Shown here: piece by piece, positions 33,431 to 42,730 of the stretch | Layout of the letters: each line of letters opens with the position of its first letter | Numbering within the stretch: the stretch's first letter is position 1 | Source: an uncultured Halieaceae bacterium | GTDB taxonomy: Bacteria > Pseudomonadota > Gammaproteobacteria > Pseudomonadales > Halieaceae | Assembly (NCBI GenBank): GCA_913056165.1 | Contig: CAJXMD010000014.1 | Span: 1 to 43,007, forward strand | Length of the DNA: 43,007 nucleotides | Reading direction: 5' to 3' | Program-made: the position numbers and the translations under genes | Notes under the pieces: generated by a model | Databases searched by the model: none | Told to the model about the DNA's origin: nothing | The model's input: only the letters and a program-made list of their open reading frames with translations

Positions 33431-34150
33431 TCACCACAGATAGAAAAATGCGAAAATAAAGACCCAAACCAAGTCCACGAAGTGCCAATAAAGACCAAGG
33501 ATTTCTATCTCCTCGTAGTTGCCCCCGCGTTTGGTGAACCAGCCCTGGGTCTGATCATCCAGATGCCCCCGAGCCACCTTGTAACTGAAAATAAACAGGA
33601 AGATCACGCCGATAGAGACGTGGAAACCGTGGAAGCCAGTGACCATAAAGAACACCGAGCCAAACTGCGCGGCACCCATGGGGTTACCCCAAGGCCTTAC
33701 TCCCTCCTCAAAGATCAGCTTGCTCCACTCGAACACTTGCATGCCTACAAAGGTGGCACCTAGCAAGGCAGTCGCGATCAGCAACCAGAACGTCACCCAC
33801 TTGTTCTTCCGGTACCCGTAGTTCACCGCCAGCGCCATGGTGCCGCTCGAGGTGATGAGCACGAAGGTCATGATCGCAATCAAAATGAGTGGGATCGGCG
33901 CTCCCCCAAAACTCAGGGCAAAGACCTCACTGGCACTCGGCCAGGGGTCCAGCGTGGACACGCGAACCGTCATATAGGAGGCCAGAAAACAGCCAAAGAT
34001 GAACGTATCGCTAACCAGAAAAATCCACATCATCGCCTTGCCCCAGGGGACTCCCTTGAAAGCGCGCTGATCGGAACTCCAGTCGTCAAAGAAGCCCGCC
34101 AAGCCGGGTTTTAACTCCAATGAATCTGGTGCCATGGTCTCGGTCGACAT
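33431..34150 (-). CDS. coxC: Haem-copper oxidase subunit III (first paralogue)
   Basis: 239 residues with about five to seven helices. The segments VSDTFIFGCFLASYMTVR, FVGMQVFEWSKLI and FMVTGFHGFHVSIGVIFLF are typical of subunit III, as is the C-terminal YWHFVDLVWVFIFAFFYLW. It lies 14 bp after the second subunit III gene in the operon. Subunit III has no redox centre and stabilises proton uptake. Confidence 0.92.
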   Translation of the reverse strand: MSTETMAPDSLELKPGLAGFFDDWSSDQRAFKGVPWGKAMMWIFLVSDTFIFGCFLASYMTVRVSTLDPWPSASEVFALSFGGAPIPLILIAIMTFVLITSSGTMALAVNYGYRKNKWVTFWLLIATALLGATFVGMQVFEWSKLIFEEGVRPWGNPMGAAQFGSVFFMVTGFHGFHVSIGVIFLFIFSYKVARGHLDDQTQGWFTKRGGNYEEIEILGLYWHFVDLVWVFIFAFFYLW

Positions 34151-34164
34151 GGTCTATTCTCCCG

Positions 34165-34815
34165 TTAGATAAATCCGCAGATCCTGAGCAGGACCTCGAA
34201 ATTGTTACCGCTGAACAATAGGCCAAATACCAAAAGCCAAACGCCCAGCAGGTAGTGCCAGTAAAGTGCACAGTTTGAAACGCTGTGCTCCAGTGTATGC
34301 ATATCCGCTTGTCCAAAGGCGCGCTTGATGGCGCGGCTTAGCGCAATCATGCCGCCTGCCATGTGCAAGCCGTGAACACCGGTGATCATGAAAAAGAAAC
34401 CGACCGATGGATTGCTAAAATCACCCAACACCATGCCAATCAGCTGCTGCCAGGCAGCGAGCTGCCCTGCAAGAAAGAGAACCGTCAAAACGGCGGCGCC
34501 CACCAGCGCGCCACGGACCCACTGAGTTTTGCCGGCTCGCGCCCACATCAGCCCAGCCTGAAGGCACAAACTACTCAGAAGTAGCAAACCCGTATTGGCC
34601 CACAGTAGATTGATTTGCGGCGTGGGACGCCAATCCTGATAGAGCATGCGGCCGCCATAGGCGACGATCATCAGCAGGAAGAAGACACTCACCACGCTCA
34701 ACAACACTTTAAGGGCTGAGCGCCGCGAGTTCATCGCGATCTGCGCCCCCGATAATGCCGGGGTAAGCGGACCATTATCGGCAATCCAGGGATGTTCAGT
34801 AAATATCGTACTCAT
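34165..34815 (-). CDS. Haem-copper oxidase subunit III (second paralogue)
   Basis: 216 residues, more divergent than its neighbour but with GFFFMITGVHGLHMAGGMIAL and CALYWHYLLGVWLLVFGLLF in the same order as subunit III. Two adjacent subunit III genes also occur in the Bradyrhizobium coxMNOP operon (coxO, coxP), which suggests this is a functional part of such a complex. It follows subunit I by 8 bp. Whether both are present in one complex cannot be told from sequence. Confidence 0.85.
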   Translation of the reverse strand: MSTIFTEHPWIADNGPLTPALSGAQIAMNSRRSALKVLLSVVSVFFLLMIVAYGGRMLYQDWRPTPQINLLWANTGLLLLSSLCLQAGLMWARAGKTQWVRGALVGAAVLTVLFLAGQLAAWQQLIGMVLGDFSNPSVGFFFMITGVHGLHMAGGMIALSRAIKRAFGQADMHTLEHSVSNCALYWHYLLGVWLLVFGLLFSGNNFEVLLRICGFI

Positions 34816-34823
34816 GGATTACC

Positions 34824-36584
34824 TCACGCCTGGGCATTGCGGGGAGGCACATTCTGAGGAATAAAATCATCCTCAACCCCCGGTACGCTGTAGTCATAGG
34901 CCCACCGATAAACACAGGGCAGTTCCTTGCCGAAATTGCCGTGTCCAGGCGGTGTGGTTTCTGTTTGCCATTCGAGTGTCGTGGCATTCCAGGGATTACC
35001 TGGCGCCTTCTTGCCATTCATGGCGCTCACAATCAGGTTGTAGATAAAGACAATCTGAGCGAATCCAACCACAAGAGCGGCGATGGTGATGCTCGCGTTT
35101 ACACTCTGGGCCGAATCGGGGAGAAATGTGGTACCTGAAATTTCAAAGTAACGACGGGGCACACCCATGATGCCGAGATAGTGCATGGGCAAAAACACCA
35201 GATACGACCCAACAAACGTCGTCCAGAAATGGAAGCGGGCCATACCCTCGTGGTACCACCGGCCTGTAATCTTGGGATACCAGTGATAAATCGCGCCGCA
35301 CACTACCATGACCGGTGCAACCGCCATCACCATGTGGAAGTGCGCGACCACAAAGAGGGTATCGGACAGGGGCATACTTACCGTGGCGTTACCCAGGAAA
35401 AGCCCCGTCATACCGCCGTTGATGAAAAACAGCAGGAAAGCGATGGAAAAAAGCATAGGAACGGTGAGATGAATATTTCCGCGCCAGAGGGTCAACACCC
35501 AGTTGTACACCTTGAGCGCGGTGGGCACCGCGATAATCAGGGTCGTGGTCGCGAAGAAGAATCCAAAGTAGGGATTCATGCCGCTGACGTACATGTGATG
35601 CGCCCACACCACGAAACTGAGGGCGCCAATAATGACGATTGCCCACACCATCATGCGGTAACCAAAGATATTCTTGCGCGCATGGATGCTGATGAGGTCA
35701 GAGACGATGCCGAATGCCGGCAAGGCAACAATATAAACCTCGGGGTGACCGAAGAACCAGAACAGGTGCTGGAACAAAAGCGGATTACCACCGACATGGT
35801 TGGCCTCGTTGCCCATGGTCATGATCGCGGGCATAAAGAAGCTCGTGCCGAGCAGAACATCCAGCGCCATCATGATCGCGCTCACAAAGAGTGCCGGAAA
35901 GGCAAACAGCGCAAGAATGGTGGCAACGAAAATACCCCAGACGGTGAGGGGCATTCGCATCAGGGTCATGCCCCGGGTTCTCGCCTGAAGAATCGTGACC
36001 ACGTAGTTCAGGCCGCCCATCGTAAAGCCGATGATGAAAACCGCCAGAGACGCCAGCATTAGCAGGATACCTGCCTCAGATCCCGGGGTGCCCGGCAGAA
36101 TCGCCTGAGGCGGATAGAGCGTCCACCCTGCCCCGGTCGAGCCCCCGCCCACGAAGAAGCTTGCCGCCAAGAGGATGACCGCCGTGAAGTACACCCAGAA
36201 ACTGATCATGTTTAACCAGGGGAACACCATGTCCCTCGCCCCCACCATGAGCGGAATCAGGTAATTCCCAAATCCACCGAGAAACAGTGCGGTGAGCAGA
36301 TAAACTACCATGATCATGCCGTGCATGGTGACCGCCTGCAGATAGTAAGCGGGGTCAATAAAGGTAAACGTATTCGGCCAGGCTAGCTGCAATCGCATGA
36401 ACCATGAAAGCACCAGCGCCACCATGCCAATGGCAATGGCGGTGCCTGCGTACTGGATCGCGATAGTCTTTGCGTCCTGAGAAAAAACGTATTTCCCCAG
36501 CCAAGTCTTGGCGTGATAGAGCTCCATCTCACCGACTTCAGCGGGCCGAACAAAACTGGTCTCGTCGTGTGCTGTATATTCCAT
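34824..36584 (-). CDS. coxA: Cytochrome c oxidase subunit I (aa3 type)
   Basis: 586 residues from ATG 36584; the open frame runs 33 codons further upstream but that part overlaps the end of coxB and lacks homology. All metal ligands are visible: haem a histidine in AVTMHGMIMVVYLL, the CuB His with the cross-linked Tyr in FWFFGHPEVYIVALP, the two CuB histidines in WAHHMYVSG, and the haem a/a3 pair in VVAHFHMVMA. It reduces oxygen and pumps protons in the inner membrane, receiving electrons from subunit II. It sits 13 bp after coxB. Confidence 0.97.
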   Translation of the reverse strand: MEYTAHDETSFVRPAEVGEMELYHAKTWLGKYVFSQDAKTIAIQYAGTAIAIGMVALVLSWFMRLQLAWPNTFTFIDPAYYLQAVTMHGMIMVVYLLTALFLGGFGNYLIPLMVGARDMVFPWLNMISFWVYFTAVILLAASFFVGGGSTGAGWTLYPPQAILPGTPGSEAGILLMLASLAVFIIGFTMGGLNYVVTILQARTRGMTLMRMPLTVWGIFVATILALFAFPALFVSAIMMALDVLLGTSFFMPAIMTMGNEANHVGGNPLLFQHLFWFFGHPEVYIVALPAFGIVSDLISIHARKNIFGYRMMVWAIVIIGALSFVVWAHHMYVSGMNPYFGFFFATTTLIIAVPTALKVYNWVLTLWRGNIHLTVPMLFSIAFLLFFINGGMTGLFLGNATVSMPLSDTLFVVAHFHMVMAVAPVMVVCGAIYHWYPKITGRWYHEGMARFHFWTTFVGSYLVFLPMHYLGIMGVPRRYFEISGTTFLPDSAQSVNASITIAALVVGFAQIVFIYNLIVSAMNGKKAPGNPWNATTLEWQTETTPPGHGNFGKELPCVYRWAYDYSVPGVEDDFIPQNVPPRNAQA

Positions 36585-36597
36585 TTTATTCTCTCGA

Positions 36598-38040
36598 CTA
36601 TCTCTGCTGCGCCAGGTTGACCGGCTGCTGTGGTTGTCCAAGCGTGGCGATGTAGGCCGCCATATCGTAGATGGCCTGATCATCCGTCATGGTGTTGGAG
36701 ACCAACCCCATCTGCAGACCGTAGAGGTCATCAGCGTGGCGGCCGCGAATCCCGTTTCGGAAATTCTTGATTTGGGAGGCCAGATACCAATCCTCGAGGC
36801 CGGCAAGTGCTGGCGCATTCACCGTCCAAACACCCTCTCCGGCCTCTCCATGGCATTCAGCGCAAGTGGACCCATAGAGAGCTGCCGCTTTCTTGGGATC
36901 ACCCGAAGAACTCAGCTCAAATCGCTCGGCTGCCGTGCTAAGGCTATAGTCTGCCGCCCCGTCGAACTCAGCCTGACCTGACAGGGTGCCGATGTAGCTG
37001 ACCACATTATTAATAGCAGAGGCATCGGCCAGCATCATGGCCATCGGTGCCATCGTACGTCCCCAGGTATCGTCTTCGTGAGCGCCCCGTACACCGCGCT
37101 TGAAATGACGAAGCTGGCGCTTCATGTACTCGCTATCCATGCCAGCCAGACCGGGAGCATGCATGGCCTTGTTGCCCTCAGCGTTGGCTCCGTGACAAGA
37201 ACTGCACACGGCGTAAGCGGCCTCGCCGGCAACGAGATCAGTGCTAAGGTCCGCCTGGGTTTCCGCGAAGGTGGGTTGGTCTGCCAACCAAGCATCATAT
37301 GCCTCTTCGCTATCCACAATGACCCGGCCGCGCATGGCGTAATGACCCACACCACACAATTCTTCGCAAAGCAGGTCGTAACTACCCACCTCCTGAGGCT
37401 CCGCCCAGATATAAGAGACCTGGCCGGGGACAAAATCCATTTTCACGCGGAATTGAGGGACGGTGAAGTTGTGCAGCACGTCGGTAGACCGCAGAAGAAA
37501 GGTCACGGGCTGGTCGACTTTGAGGTGCAACACAGGGTCGTAGATGATTACATCGTCTTGACCGAAGGGATCGGAAGGATCAATACCCAAGGGGTTATCT
37601 TCACTGGTGTGACTGACCGCGACCGCACCCAGCTGACCGTCCTCACCGGGTAGTCGATAAGACCAGTTCCACTGGCGAGCCAGAACTTCCATTTCCATGG
37701 AGTTACTTGGTGGCGTCACCACATCCTTCCAAATGAGCAGACCGGGCGCCAGCATCGCCGCGATGCCGACGGTGGTCAGAATCGTCAGCCAGCTCTCCAT
37801 CTTGACGCTCTCTGGCTCATATTCCGCCCGACGGTCGGGCTTATTACGGAACTTGATCAAACAATATGCGATAAACACATTGACCAGAACAAAGGCCAAC
37901 CCCGTCACGACAAAAGTCAGCGTGACGGTGTTGTCCATTGAGGCCCAGTTAGACGCAATCGGAGTGAAGTACCACGGACTCAAGGCATGAAAAGCCACCG
38001 TCCCCAGTACCAAAACGAGTAATACAATTGCAGCAAACAT
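36598..38040 (-). CDS. coxB: Cytochrome c oxidase subunit II with two fused cytochrome c domains
   Basis: 480 residues, roughly twice the size of a plain subunit II. Three hydrophobic segments lie at 3-20, 37-62 and 86-104. The CuA site reads H190, then C225-x-E227-x-C229-x3-H233-x2-M236. Two class I cytochrome c domains follow, with haem sites C279SSCH283 and C393AECH397. This is a caa3-like arrangement with two haems, so the oxidase carries its own electron wire. First gene of the operon coxB-coxA-two subunit III genes-ctaF-small protein. Confidence 0.95.
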   Translation of the reverse strand: MFAAIVLLVLVLGTVAFHALSPWYFTPIASNWASMDNTVTLTFVVTGLAFVLVNVFIAYCLIKFRNKPDRRAEYEPESVKMESWLTILTTVGIAAMLAPGLLIWKDVVTPPSNSMEMEVLARQWNWSYRLPGEDGQLGAVAVSHTSEDNPLGIDPSDPFGQDDVIIYDPVLHLKVDQPVTFLLRSTDVLHNFTVPQFRVKMDFVPGQVSYIWAEPQEVGSYDLLCEELCGVGHYAMRGRVIVDSEEAYDAWLADQPTFAETQADLSTDLVAGEAAYAVCSSCHGANAEGNKAMHAPGLAGMDSEYMKRQLRHFKRGVRGAHEDDTWGRTMAPMAMMLADASAINNVVSYIGTLSGQAEFDGAADYSLSTAAERFELSSSGDPKKAAALYGSTCAECHGEAGEGVWTVNAPALAGLEDWYLASQIKNFRNGIRGRHADDLYGLQMGLVSNTMTDDQAIYDMAAYIATLGQPQQPVNLAQQR

Positions 38041-38179
38041 ATTTTAACTCTCGCACCCAGTGCCAAAAATGGGCGCTATCGCCCCCCCAGTTACCGACCC
38101 TCACAGGAAAAACTCGCGTTGCCATACGCGTCCTGAGAGCTATCGATACCCCCTCGTGCCGGCTGTACGTTGCAGCCAG

Positions 38180-38767
38180 CTACTGTTGTTGTTTACTTGG
38201 TCGCCCCTGAAAAATGAGCGCCCGGCTCCTCAGCTTCTCCCAGGTACGGAGTGCCAGCATAAAGAGGCCCGTATGGGTGACCTCGGTGCCGGCACGCTCC
38301 AGCTTGGGATATCGCTTTAGAACCTTTTTTAATTTTTTCTTATCCTCAACCCCGGTCTCAACAAAGAGAACGTGACGCCCCTTAGCCAACGCCTTTTCAT
38401 ATTTGGCGAAGTGAACGTTGGGCACCTGCATACCGATGAAGCCCGCCTCCCAGGTCGCAAAGCCAAAACCTACGATCGCCAAAAATATAAACGGCACCCA
38501 TCCGACCTGAGCCGTAATCCCCGAGAAATAGGCGACAAGCAGGATCAAGGCGGCAATTGCCAGGCCCAGCACAGCGCCGATTTCACCAGAGTGAATGACA
38601 TCAGTTTTCAGGAAGCTGGCAACACGATTGACGTCATGGTTATCAAGGCCCACGTCATCATTACTAAGCAAATAGATTTGTGTGCGGGGGATACCGCCCG
38701 CCTCGAGATCGTGCTCAATCTGTTCGAGATCGTCCAGATCGTCACTCATGTAGTAGAAGCGCTTCAT
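38180..38767 (-). CDS. DUF1269-like membrane protein
   Basis: 195 residues from ATG 38767, which follows a GGGAGG ribosome site. A soluble N-terminal part (MKRFYYMSDDLDDLEQIEHDLEAGGIPRTQ in two helices and a strand) precedes two membrane helices (GAVLGLAIAALILLVAYF, VPFIFLAIVGFGFATWEAGFIG) and a basic C-terminal domain. This resembles the family annotated as DUF1269 or as NAD/FAD-utilising-like, often stress-related. Function is not known. It lies after the oxidase operon promoter region on the same strand and has a Fur-like site in its leader. Confidence 0.75.
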   Translation of the reverse strand: MKRFYYMSDDLDDLEQIEHDLEAGGIPRTQIYLLSNDDVGLDNHDVNRVASFLKTDVIHSGEIGAVLGLAIAALILLVAYFSGITAQVGWVPFIFLAIVGFGFATWEAGFIGMQVPNVHFAKYEKALAKGRHVLFVETGVEDKKKLKKVLKRYPKLERAGTEVTHTGLFMLALRTWEKLRSRALIFQGRPSKQQQ

Positions 38768-39231
38768 AGGCCCTCCCATCGTTATGATTATTATTATCGT
38801 TGGACTCAACCACGCCCTTATGGGTCTTCGATTGAGTCGAATTTCCTCTCCCAGCCTCTATGGGCTTTCGAGCAAACCCAGCCACTAGACGTGTGCTTTG
38901 GGTCAGCCAAGTGCAAGGAAATTCCCCACTCCTTCGACTATATACCTCTAATTCGGCGAATAAAAGGCATTAAGGGCAAGTAATTTCGGCATCCAATCTC
39001 GGAGCTCCGAATGGTGAAAGAGCTTGATGGGCTTCACTTGTATGGCGATTTTCCTACGACTACTTTCTATATGTGACTACTTTGCGCAAATCCACTCACG
39101 AGTCGGTCTGCAAGTTGCTCCGGGGATGCCTCCACGTGAAGACCTGGCCGGCAGCAGCAATGGCCGCTCAATGAACGCGCTAGGGCATACAAACTAATGA
39201 AATAGTGCCAAATCGGCGCGATTAGGGGGGT
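38768..39231. other. Intergenic region between DUF1269-like gene and Usp
   Basis: 464 bp. Besides the Fur-like site it contains the promoter of the DUF1269-like gene and the end of the Usp operon. A short inverted repeat AATCG-CGC-CGATT near 39210-39222 might end the Usp transcript, but no T tract follows. No gene was recognised. Confidence 0.4.
38780..38798 (-). promoter_or_regulatory. Weak Fur-like site before the DUF1269-like gene
   Basis: On the minus strand the 19 bases match about 15 positions of the Fur consensus by eye (GATAATAATAATCATAACG). The site lies only 12 bp from the start codon and next to the ribosome site. AT-rich triplet runs can match by chance, so confidence is low. Confidence 0.3.
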
Positions 39232-40098
39232 TTACAGGTGCACCGTGACCGTGGGTACCCGCGAGGCTCGCAGCAGGTCATTTGTCTTGCTGCCGAGGAA
39301 CAGGTTCTTCAGAGGTGATCGGCTGTATGCCCCCATCACAAGCAGGTCGACCTCCCTGTCAGTAATGGCCTGGGTAATCTTTTGCTCGGGGTCGCCGGGC
39401 AGGTAGGCAGTTTCTACCTCAAAACCACCCTGCTCCAGGGTGCTTCGCGCCCACGCCAGCTGTTTTTCGGCTTCATTATTCTGCTTGCCCGACATCACCA
39501 CGTGCACGGGCAAATCCGACAAGGCCGGGTTCCCTGCGATCAAGCTCACGCAGTTTCGGGTCATGCGTTTGCCGTCGAAAGCGACCAATAGACTCTTTGG
39601 GGTCGAGAACTCCCGGGCAACGGTCAGAATGGGGCGTCGGATTTTCCTACTTATGCTTTCGACATGACGACCGAGATCTCGCTGGGTGTGCGCCGCTGAT
39701 TTGCCCCGCCGTCCCAGTACATATAACGCCACATCACCTTGACGCTCATCTAGGGTCTCCAGCAATTGTCCGTAACGCTGGCGCACATCGACAGAGATGC
39801 TTTCCTGTTGCTCGCAGCGGAGCTTGAGACCATTGAGAAAAACCCGCCCCTGCTCGCGAGTCTCACGAAAGCGCACACCCTCCTCCTCTGCGAGGCGATT
39901 CAATAATGTTTCCTGAGCATCAAAGCCAATCGCCCCGCTGTGATCATCGCTGGTAGCTGTCTCCTGATGACGATCGATAATATGGAGTAACTCGAGAGGC
40001 AAGGAAAACATTGCCGAAGCCCAAGCTGCGTAATCCGCTACGTAATCTGCGTAGGGAGACTGATCGACACAGGCGAGAATTTTTTTTTGGCTTTTCAC
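39232..40098 (-). CDS. Tandem universal stress protein
   Basis: 288 residues starting at GTG 40098. Two UspA domains: residues about 1-145 (KILACVDQSPYADYVADYA) and 150-288, which ends with an ATP-binding-type pattern (LLVMGAYSRSPLKNLFLGSKTNDLL, then VPTVTVHL). It lies 9 bp after the SulP gene, so the two are co-transcribed, a common pairing in marine and other proteobacteria in which Usp may modulate the transporter. ATP binding is likely for the second domain. Confidence 0.92.
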   Translation of the reverse strand: MKSQKKILACVDQSPYADYVADYAAWASAMFSLPLELLHIIDRHQETATSDDHSGAIGFDAQETLLNRLAEEEGVRFRETREQGRVFLNGLKLRCEQQESISVDVRQRYGQLLETLDERQGDVALYVLGRRGKSAAHTQRDLGRHVESISRKIRRPILTVAREFSTPKSLLVAFDGKRMTRNCVSLIAGNPALSDLPVHVVMSGKQNNEAEKQLAWARSTLEQGGFEVETAYLPGDPEQKITQAITDREVDLLVMGAYSRSPLKNLFLGSKTNDLLRASRVPTVTVHL

Positions 40099-40107
40099 AA
40101 TCGGTAT

Positions 40108-41583
40108 CTACTGGGGCAGAAGCAGATCTTCCGCTCCCTCTTTATCATGCAAACCAAAACGATCCACCATGGTGGCGCTGGCCTCGTTTAAACCAATCAC
40201 TTCCACATCAGCTCCCTCTCGCCGAAACTTAAGTACCACTTTATCCAGCGCACTGACGGCTGTGATATCCCAGAAGTGGGCTCGGCTGACGTCGATACGT
40301 ACCGAGTCTATAACTTCCTTGAAATCAAATGACTGGGCAAATCGGTCAGCACTGGCAAAGAAGACCTGACCGAGCACGGTATAGGTCCGGACTCTACCCT
40401 CATCCTCAGATTGAGATCGAATCACCAGGATTCTTCCCACCTTGTGTGCAAAGAAAAATCCGGAGAGCAGAACGCCAGAGAGTACCCCCTGGGCCAAGTC
40501 ATGGGTCGACACCGTCACGATCACCGTGACAATCATGACCATGCTGGAGCTCGGCGGATGAGTCCGCAGATTTCGAACCGACTCCCAACTGAAGGTACCG
40601 ATGGACACCATGATCATCACCGCCACCAGCGCTGCCATCGGAATCTGTCGCACCCAATCGCTAAAGAATAAAAGCAATATCAGTAAGAAGATGCCAGCAC
40701 TTAGCGTCGATAACCGGCCACGACCCCCGGATTTCACATTAATAACTGACTGACCGATCATGGCGCATCCGGCCATACCCCCCATGAAGCCACTCGCTAT
40801 ATTGGCCACACCCTGCCCCATACACTCGCGGCTTTTATTACTGGTGGTATCGGTCAAGTCATCAACGATGGTTGCCGTCATTAACGATTCCAAGAGCCCC
40901 ACCACCATCAAGGTGACCGAATAGGGGAAAATGATTTGCAGTGTTTCAACAGTGAGCGGGATATTGGGCATCAAAAAAACCGGCAGCGTTGAAGGTAAGT
41001 CGCCCATGTCACCCACGGTACGCACATCAATACCAAAACCAATCGCCACGGCAGTCAACACCACTATCGCAACCAACGGCGATGGCACCACCCGGGTAAT
41101 CAATGGAAGACCATAGATAATGCCCAGCCCCGCGGCTGTCATCAGATAAACCGCATACGGTACATCAATCAGCTCTGGCAGCTGCGCCATGAAAATAAGA
41201 ATAGCCAGAGCATTCACAAAGCCAGTGACCACAGAGCGTGAGACAAAACGCATCAGCTCCCCAAGCCGGACCCACCCCGCAATAATCTGCAGAACGCCGG
41301 TTAACACGGTAGCTGCGAACAGATAGTCGAGCCCATGCTCTCTCACCAATGTCACCATCAGTAGGGCCATGGCACCAGTGGCTGCGGAGATCATCCCGGG
41401 ACGGCCCCCGGCGAAAGCGATAACGACCGCAATGCAGAAAGAGGCATACAACCCTACCCGAGGGTCGACACCTGCGATGATCGAGAAGGCGATGGCTTCA
41501 GGGATCAGCGCGAGGGCCACAACCAGCCCCGCCAGCAAATCGCTGCGGATATTGGAGAACCACTCCTGACGAAGTTTATTCAT
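40108..41583 (-). CDS. SulP-family anion transporter with STAS domain
   Basis: 491 residues. Residues about 15-385 form the transport domain of roughly twelve to fourteen helices with the SulP opening ([30 protein letters not shown]) and the conserved [28 protein letters not shown] region. Residues 400-490 are a cytoplasmic STAS domain ([24 protein letters not shown]). SulP proteins exchange or import sulfate, bicarbonate or carboxylates, often with sodium. The substrate here is not determined. First gene of the pair with the universal stress protein. Confidence 0.93.
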   Translation of the reverse strand: MNKLRQEWFSNIRSDLLAGLVVALALIPEAIAFSIIAGVDPRVGLYASFCIAVVIAFAGGRPGMISAATGAMALLMVTLVREHGLDYLFAATVLTGVLQIIAGWVRLGELMRFVSRSVVTGFVNALAILIFMAQLPELIDVPYAVYLMTAAGLGIIYGLPLITRVVPSPLVAIVVLTAVAIGFGIDVRTVGDMGDLPSTLPVFLMPNIPLTVETLQIIFPYSVTLMVVGLLESLMTATIVDDLTDTTSNKSRECMGQGVANIASGFMGGMAGCAMIGQSVINVKSGGRGRLSTLSAGIFLLILLLFFSDWVRQIPMAALVAVMIMVSIGTFSWESVRNLRTHPPSSSMVMIVTVIVTVSTHDLAQGVLSGVLLSGFFFAHKVGRILVIRSQSEDEGRVRTYTVLGQVFFASADRFAQSFDFKEVIDSVRIDVSRAHFWDITAVSALDKVVLKFRREGADVEVIGLNEASATMVDRFGLHDKEGAEDLLLPQ

Positions 41584-41723
41584 GAAGATGACCGAGTGAG
41601 GATTGCAGAGTGCCTAACGGATACGGGCCGTGAAGCGGTATGGATTATCTAATGTCCCGAGGCCGTAGGATGTAAGCTTGGATTCCCTGAAGTACCTGAA
41701 AGTGTCCGCCGAGTAAGAAGGTC

Positions 41724-42434
41724 TTAAACGGCTCTAACTTCTTCTGTTCGTTGCGGCACCTCTAGCCCAAGTAACCCTAAGATGCCGGCAGTTGCATAGT
41801 GAAAGAAATGGGGAGACAGTATTTTTTCTATGTCGTCGGAATGAAAGCGCCCGTCAGAAATGCCGTCAATCCGCTTGTTATTTGACATTACAAACGTAAA
41901 CGCTCCAATCATGAACTGATGCGCACAATGAAGCTCATATTCCGGGTGCTTCGGTAGAACCACACTCAGCCGTTCGAGAAATATTTTGGAAATGCCGTTG
42001 TACTCCCTGTTAAGAATCTCACGAAATGCAGGCTCATCGGCTCCAATCATTCGGGCTAAATACCGGCAGTAATAGTGCCATCCATCATCCCCGCTAAGAT
42101 AGTAATCAAGTAGCGGCTCCCACATAGCCCTGACAAGCAAATAAACAGTCTTGTAGGGTTGGTTCGGATCGAGCTCTACATCATCCAATAGCTCTCTTCG
42201 CGCTTCGTTGAGACGACCAGCACGCCGGTGAATGACCTCTACAAGCAGGTTATGTTTACTGTCAAAGTGGTAATTGACCGCGGCCAGCCGAACGCCCAAA
42301 TGCTCCGTGATATCTCGAATAGACGTCTTTTCAAAGCCACGTTCAGCGAAGAGCGCCTCAGCTGCATCTAATAGATCTTCGCGCAGTAACTTGGTTTTTC
42401 TATAAATCCTCTTTGGACTTTGACCTGCCGGCAC
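41724..42434 (-). CDS. TetR/AcrR-family regulator
   Basis: 236 residues from GTG 42434, which is about ten bases after a GGGAGG site; a TTG three codons upstream lies too close to that site. The N-terminal helix-turn-helix is clear (LLDAAEALFAERGFEKTSIRDITEHLGVRLAAVNYHFDSKHNLL). The rest is the helical ligand-binding domain with no specific signature recognised. It is divergent from the cupin gene, and the shared 290-bp gap holds two matching palindromes, so it probably controls that gene and itself. Confidence 0.92.
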   Translation of the reverse strand: MPAGQSPKRIYRKTKLLREDLLDAAEALFAERGFEKTSIRDITEHLGVRLAAVNYHFDSKHNLLVEVIHRRAGRLNEARRELLDDVELDPNQPYKTVYLLVRAMWEPLLDYYLSGDDGWHYYCRYLARMIGADEPAFREILNREYNGISKIFLERLSVVLPKHPEYELHCAHQFMIGAFTFVMSNNKRIDGISDGRFHSDDIEKILSPHFFHYATAGILGLLGLEVPQRTEEVRAV

Positions 42435-42516
42435 TAGCGGCAATCCTCCCTAGCAAACCATCAACGAGCAGCAAGATGTTGCCGAGCTGATCCTTAGCAA
42501 CCCACTACAAAAATAT

Positions 42517-42530
42517 GATACACGCGTATC
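42517..42530. promoter_or_regulatory. Candidate TetR operator 1
   Basis: GATAC-ACGC-GTATC is a perfect dyad (GATAC/GTATC) with a 4-base centre. It lies in the divergent region between the TetR gene and the cupin gene, 83 bp from the regulator's start. It shares its spacing and arms with the second site 54 bp further on. Confidence 0.65.
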
Positions 42531-42570
42531 GTTTTGTTGACACCTCTGCTTTGCCGGCGTAACGTAAATT

Positions 42571-42584
42571 GATACGGGCGTACC
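42571..42584. promoter_or_regulatory. Candidate TetR operator 2
   Basis: GATAC-GGGC-GTACC repeats the first operator's form with one arm mismatch and the same 4-base centre. It lies 147 bp before the cupin start. Two similarly built sites fit cooperative binding of a TetR dimer pair. Confidence 0.6.
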
Positions 42585-42730
42585 ATAATGAATAAAGCCC
42601 ATGGCAAGAGAGATAACCAGCAGGCGGTCAGGTCACGAAAGATCTCGAGTCAGATGCAACATTCGCATTTTTAGGGTGTAAGCGCTCTCAAGCTATCAGG
42701 CCCAACGTACCTTTAAACAGGAGATAACAA

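Noticed and set aside
35181-36062. 293-residue open frame on the plus strand, His-rich
   Set aside because: It lies antisense to coxA, whose reading frame is fully supported by all metal-binding residues. The composition reflects complement codons.
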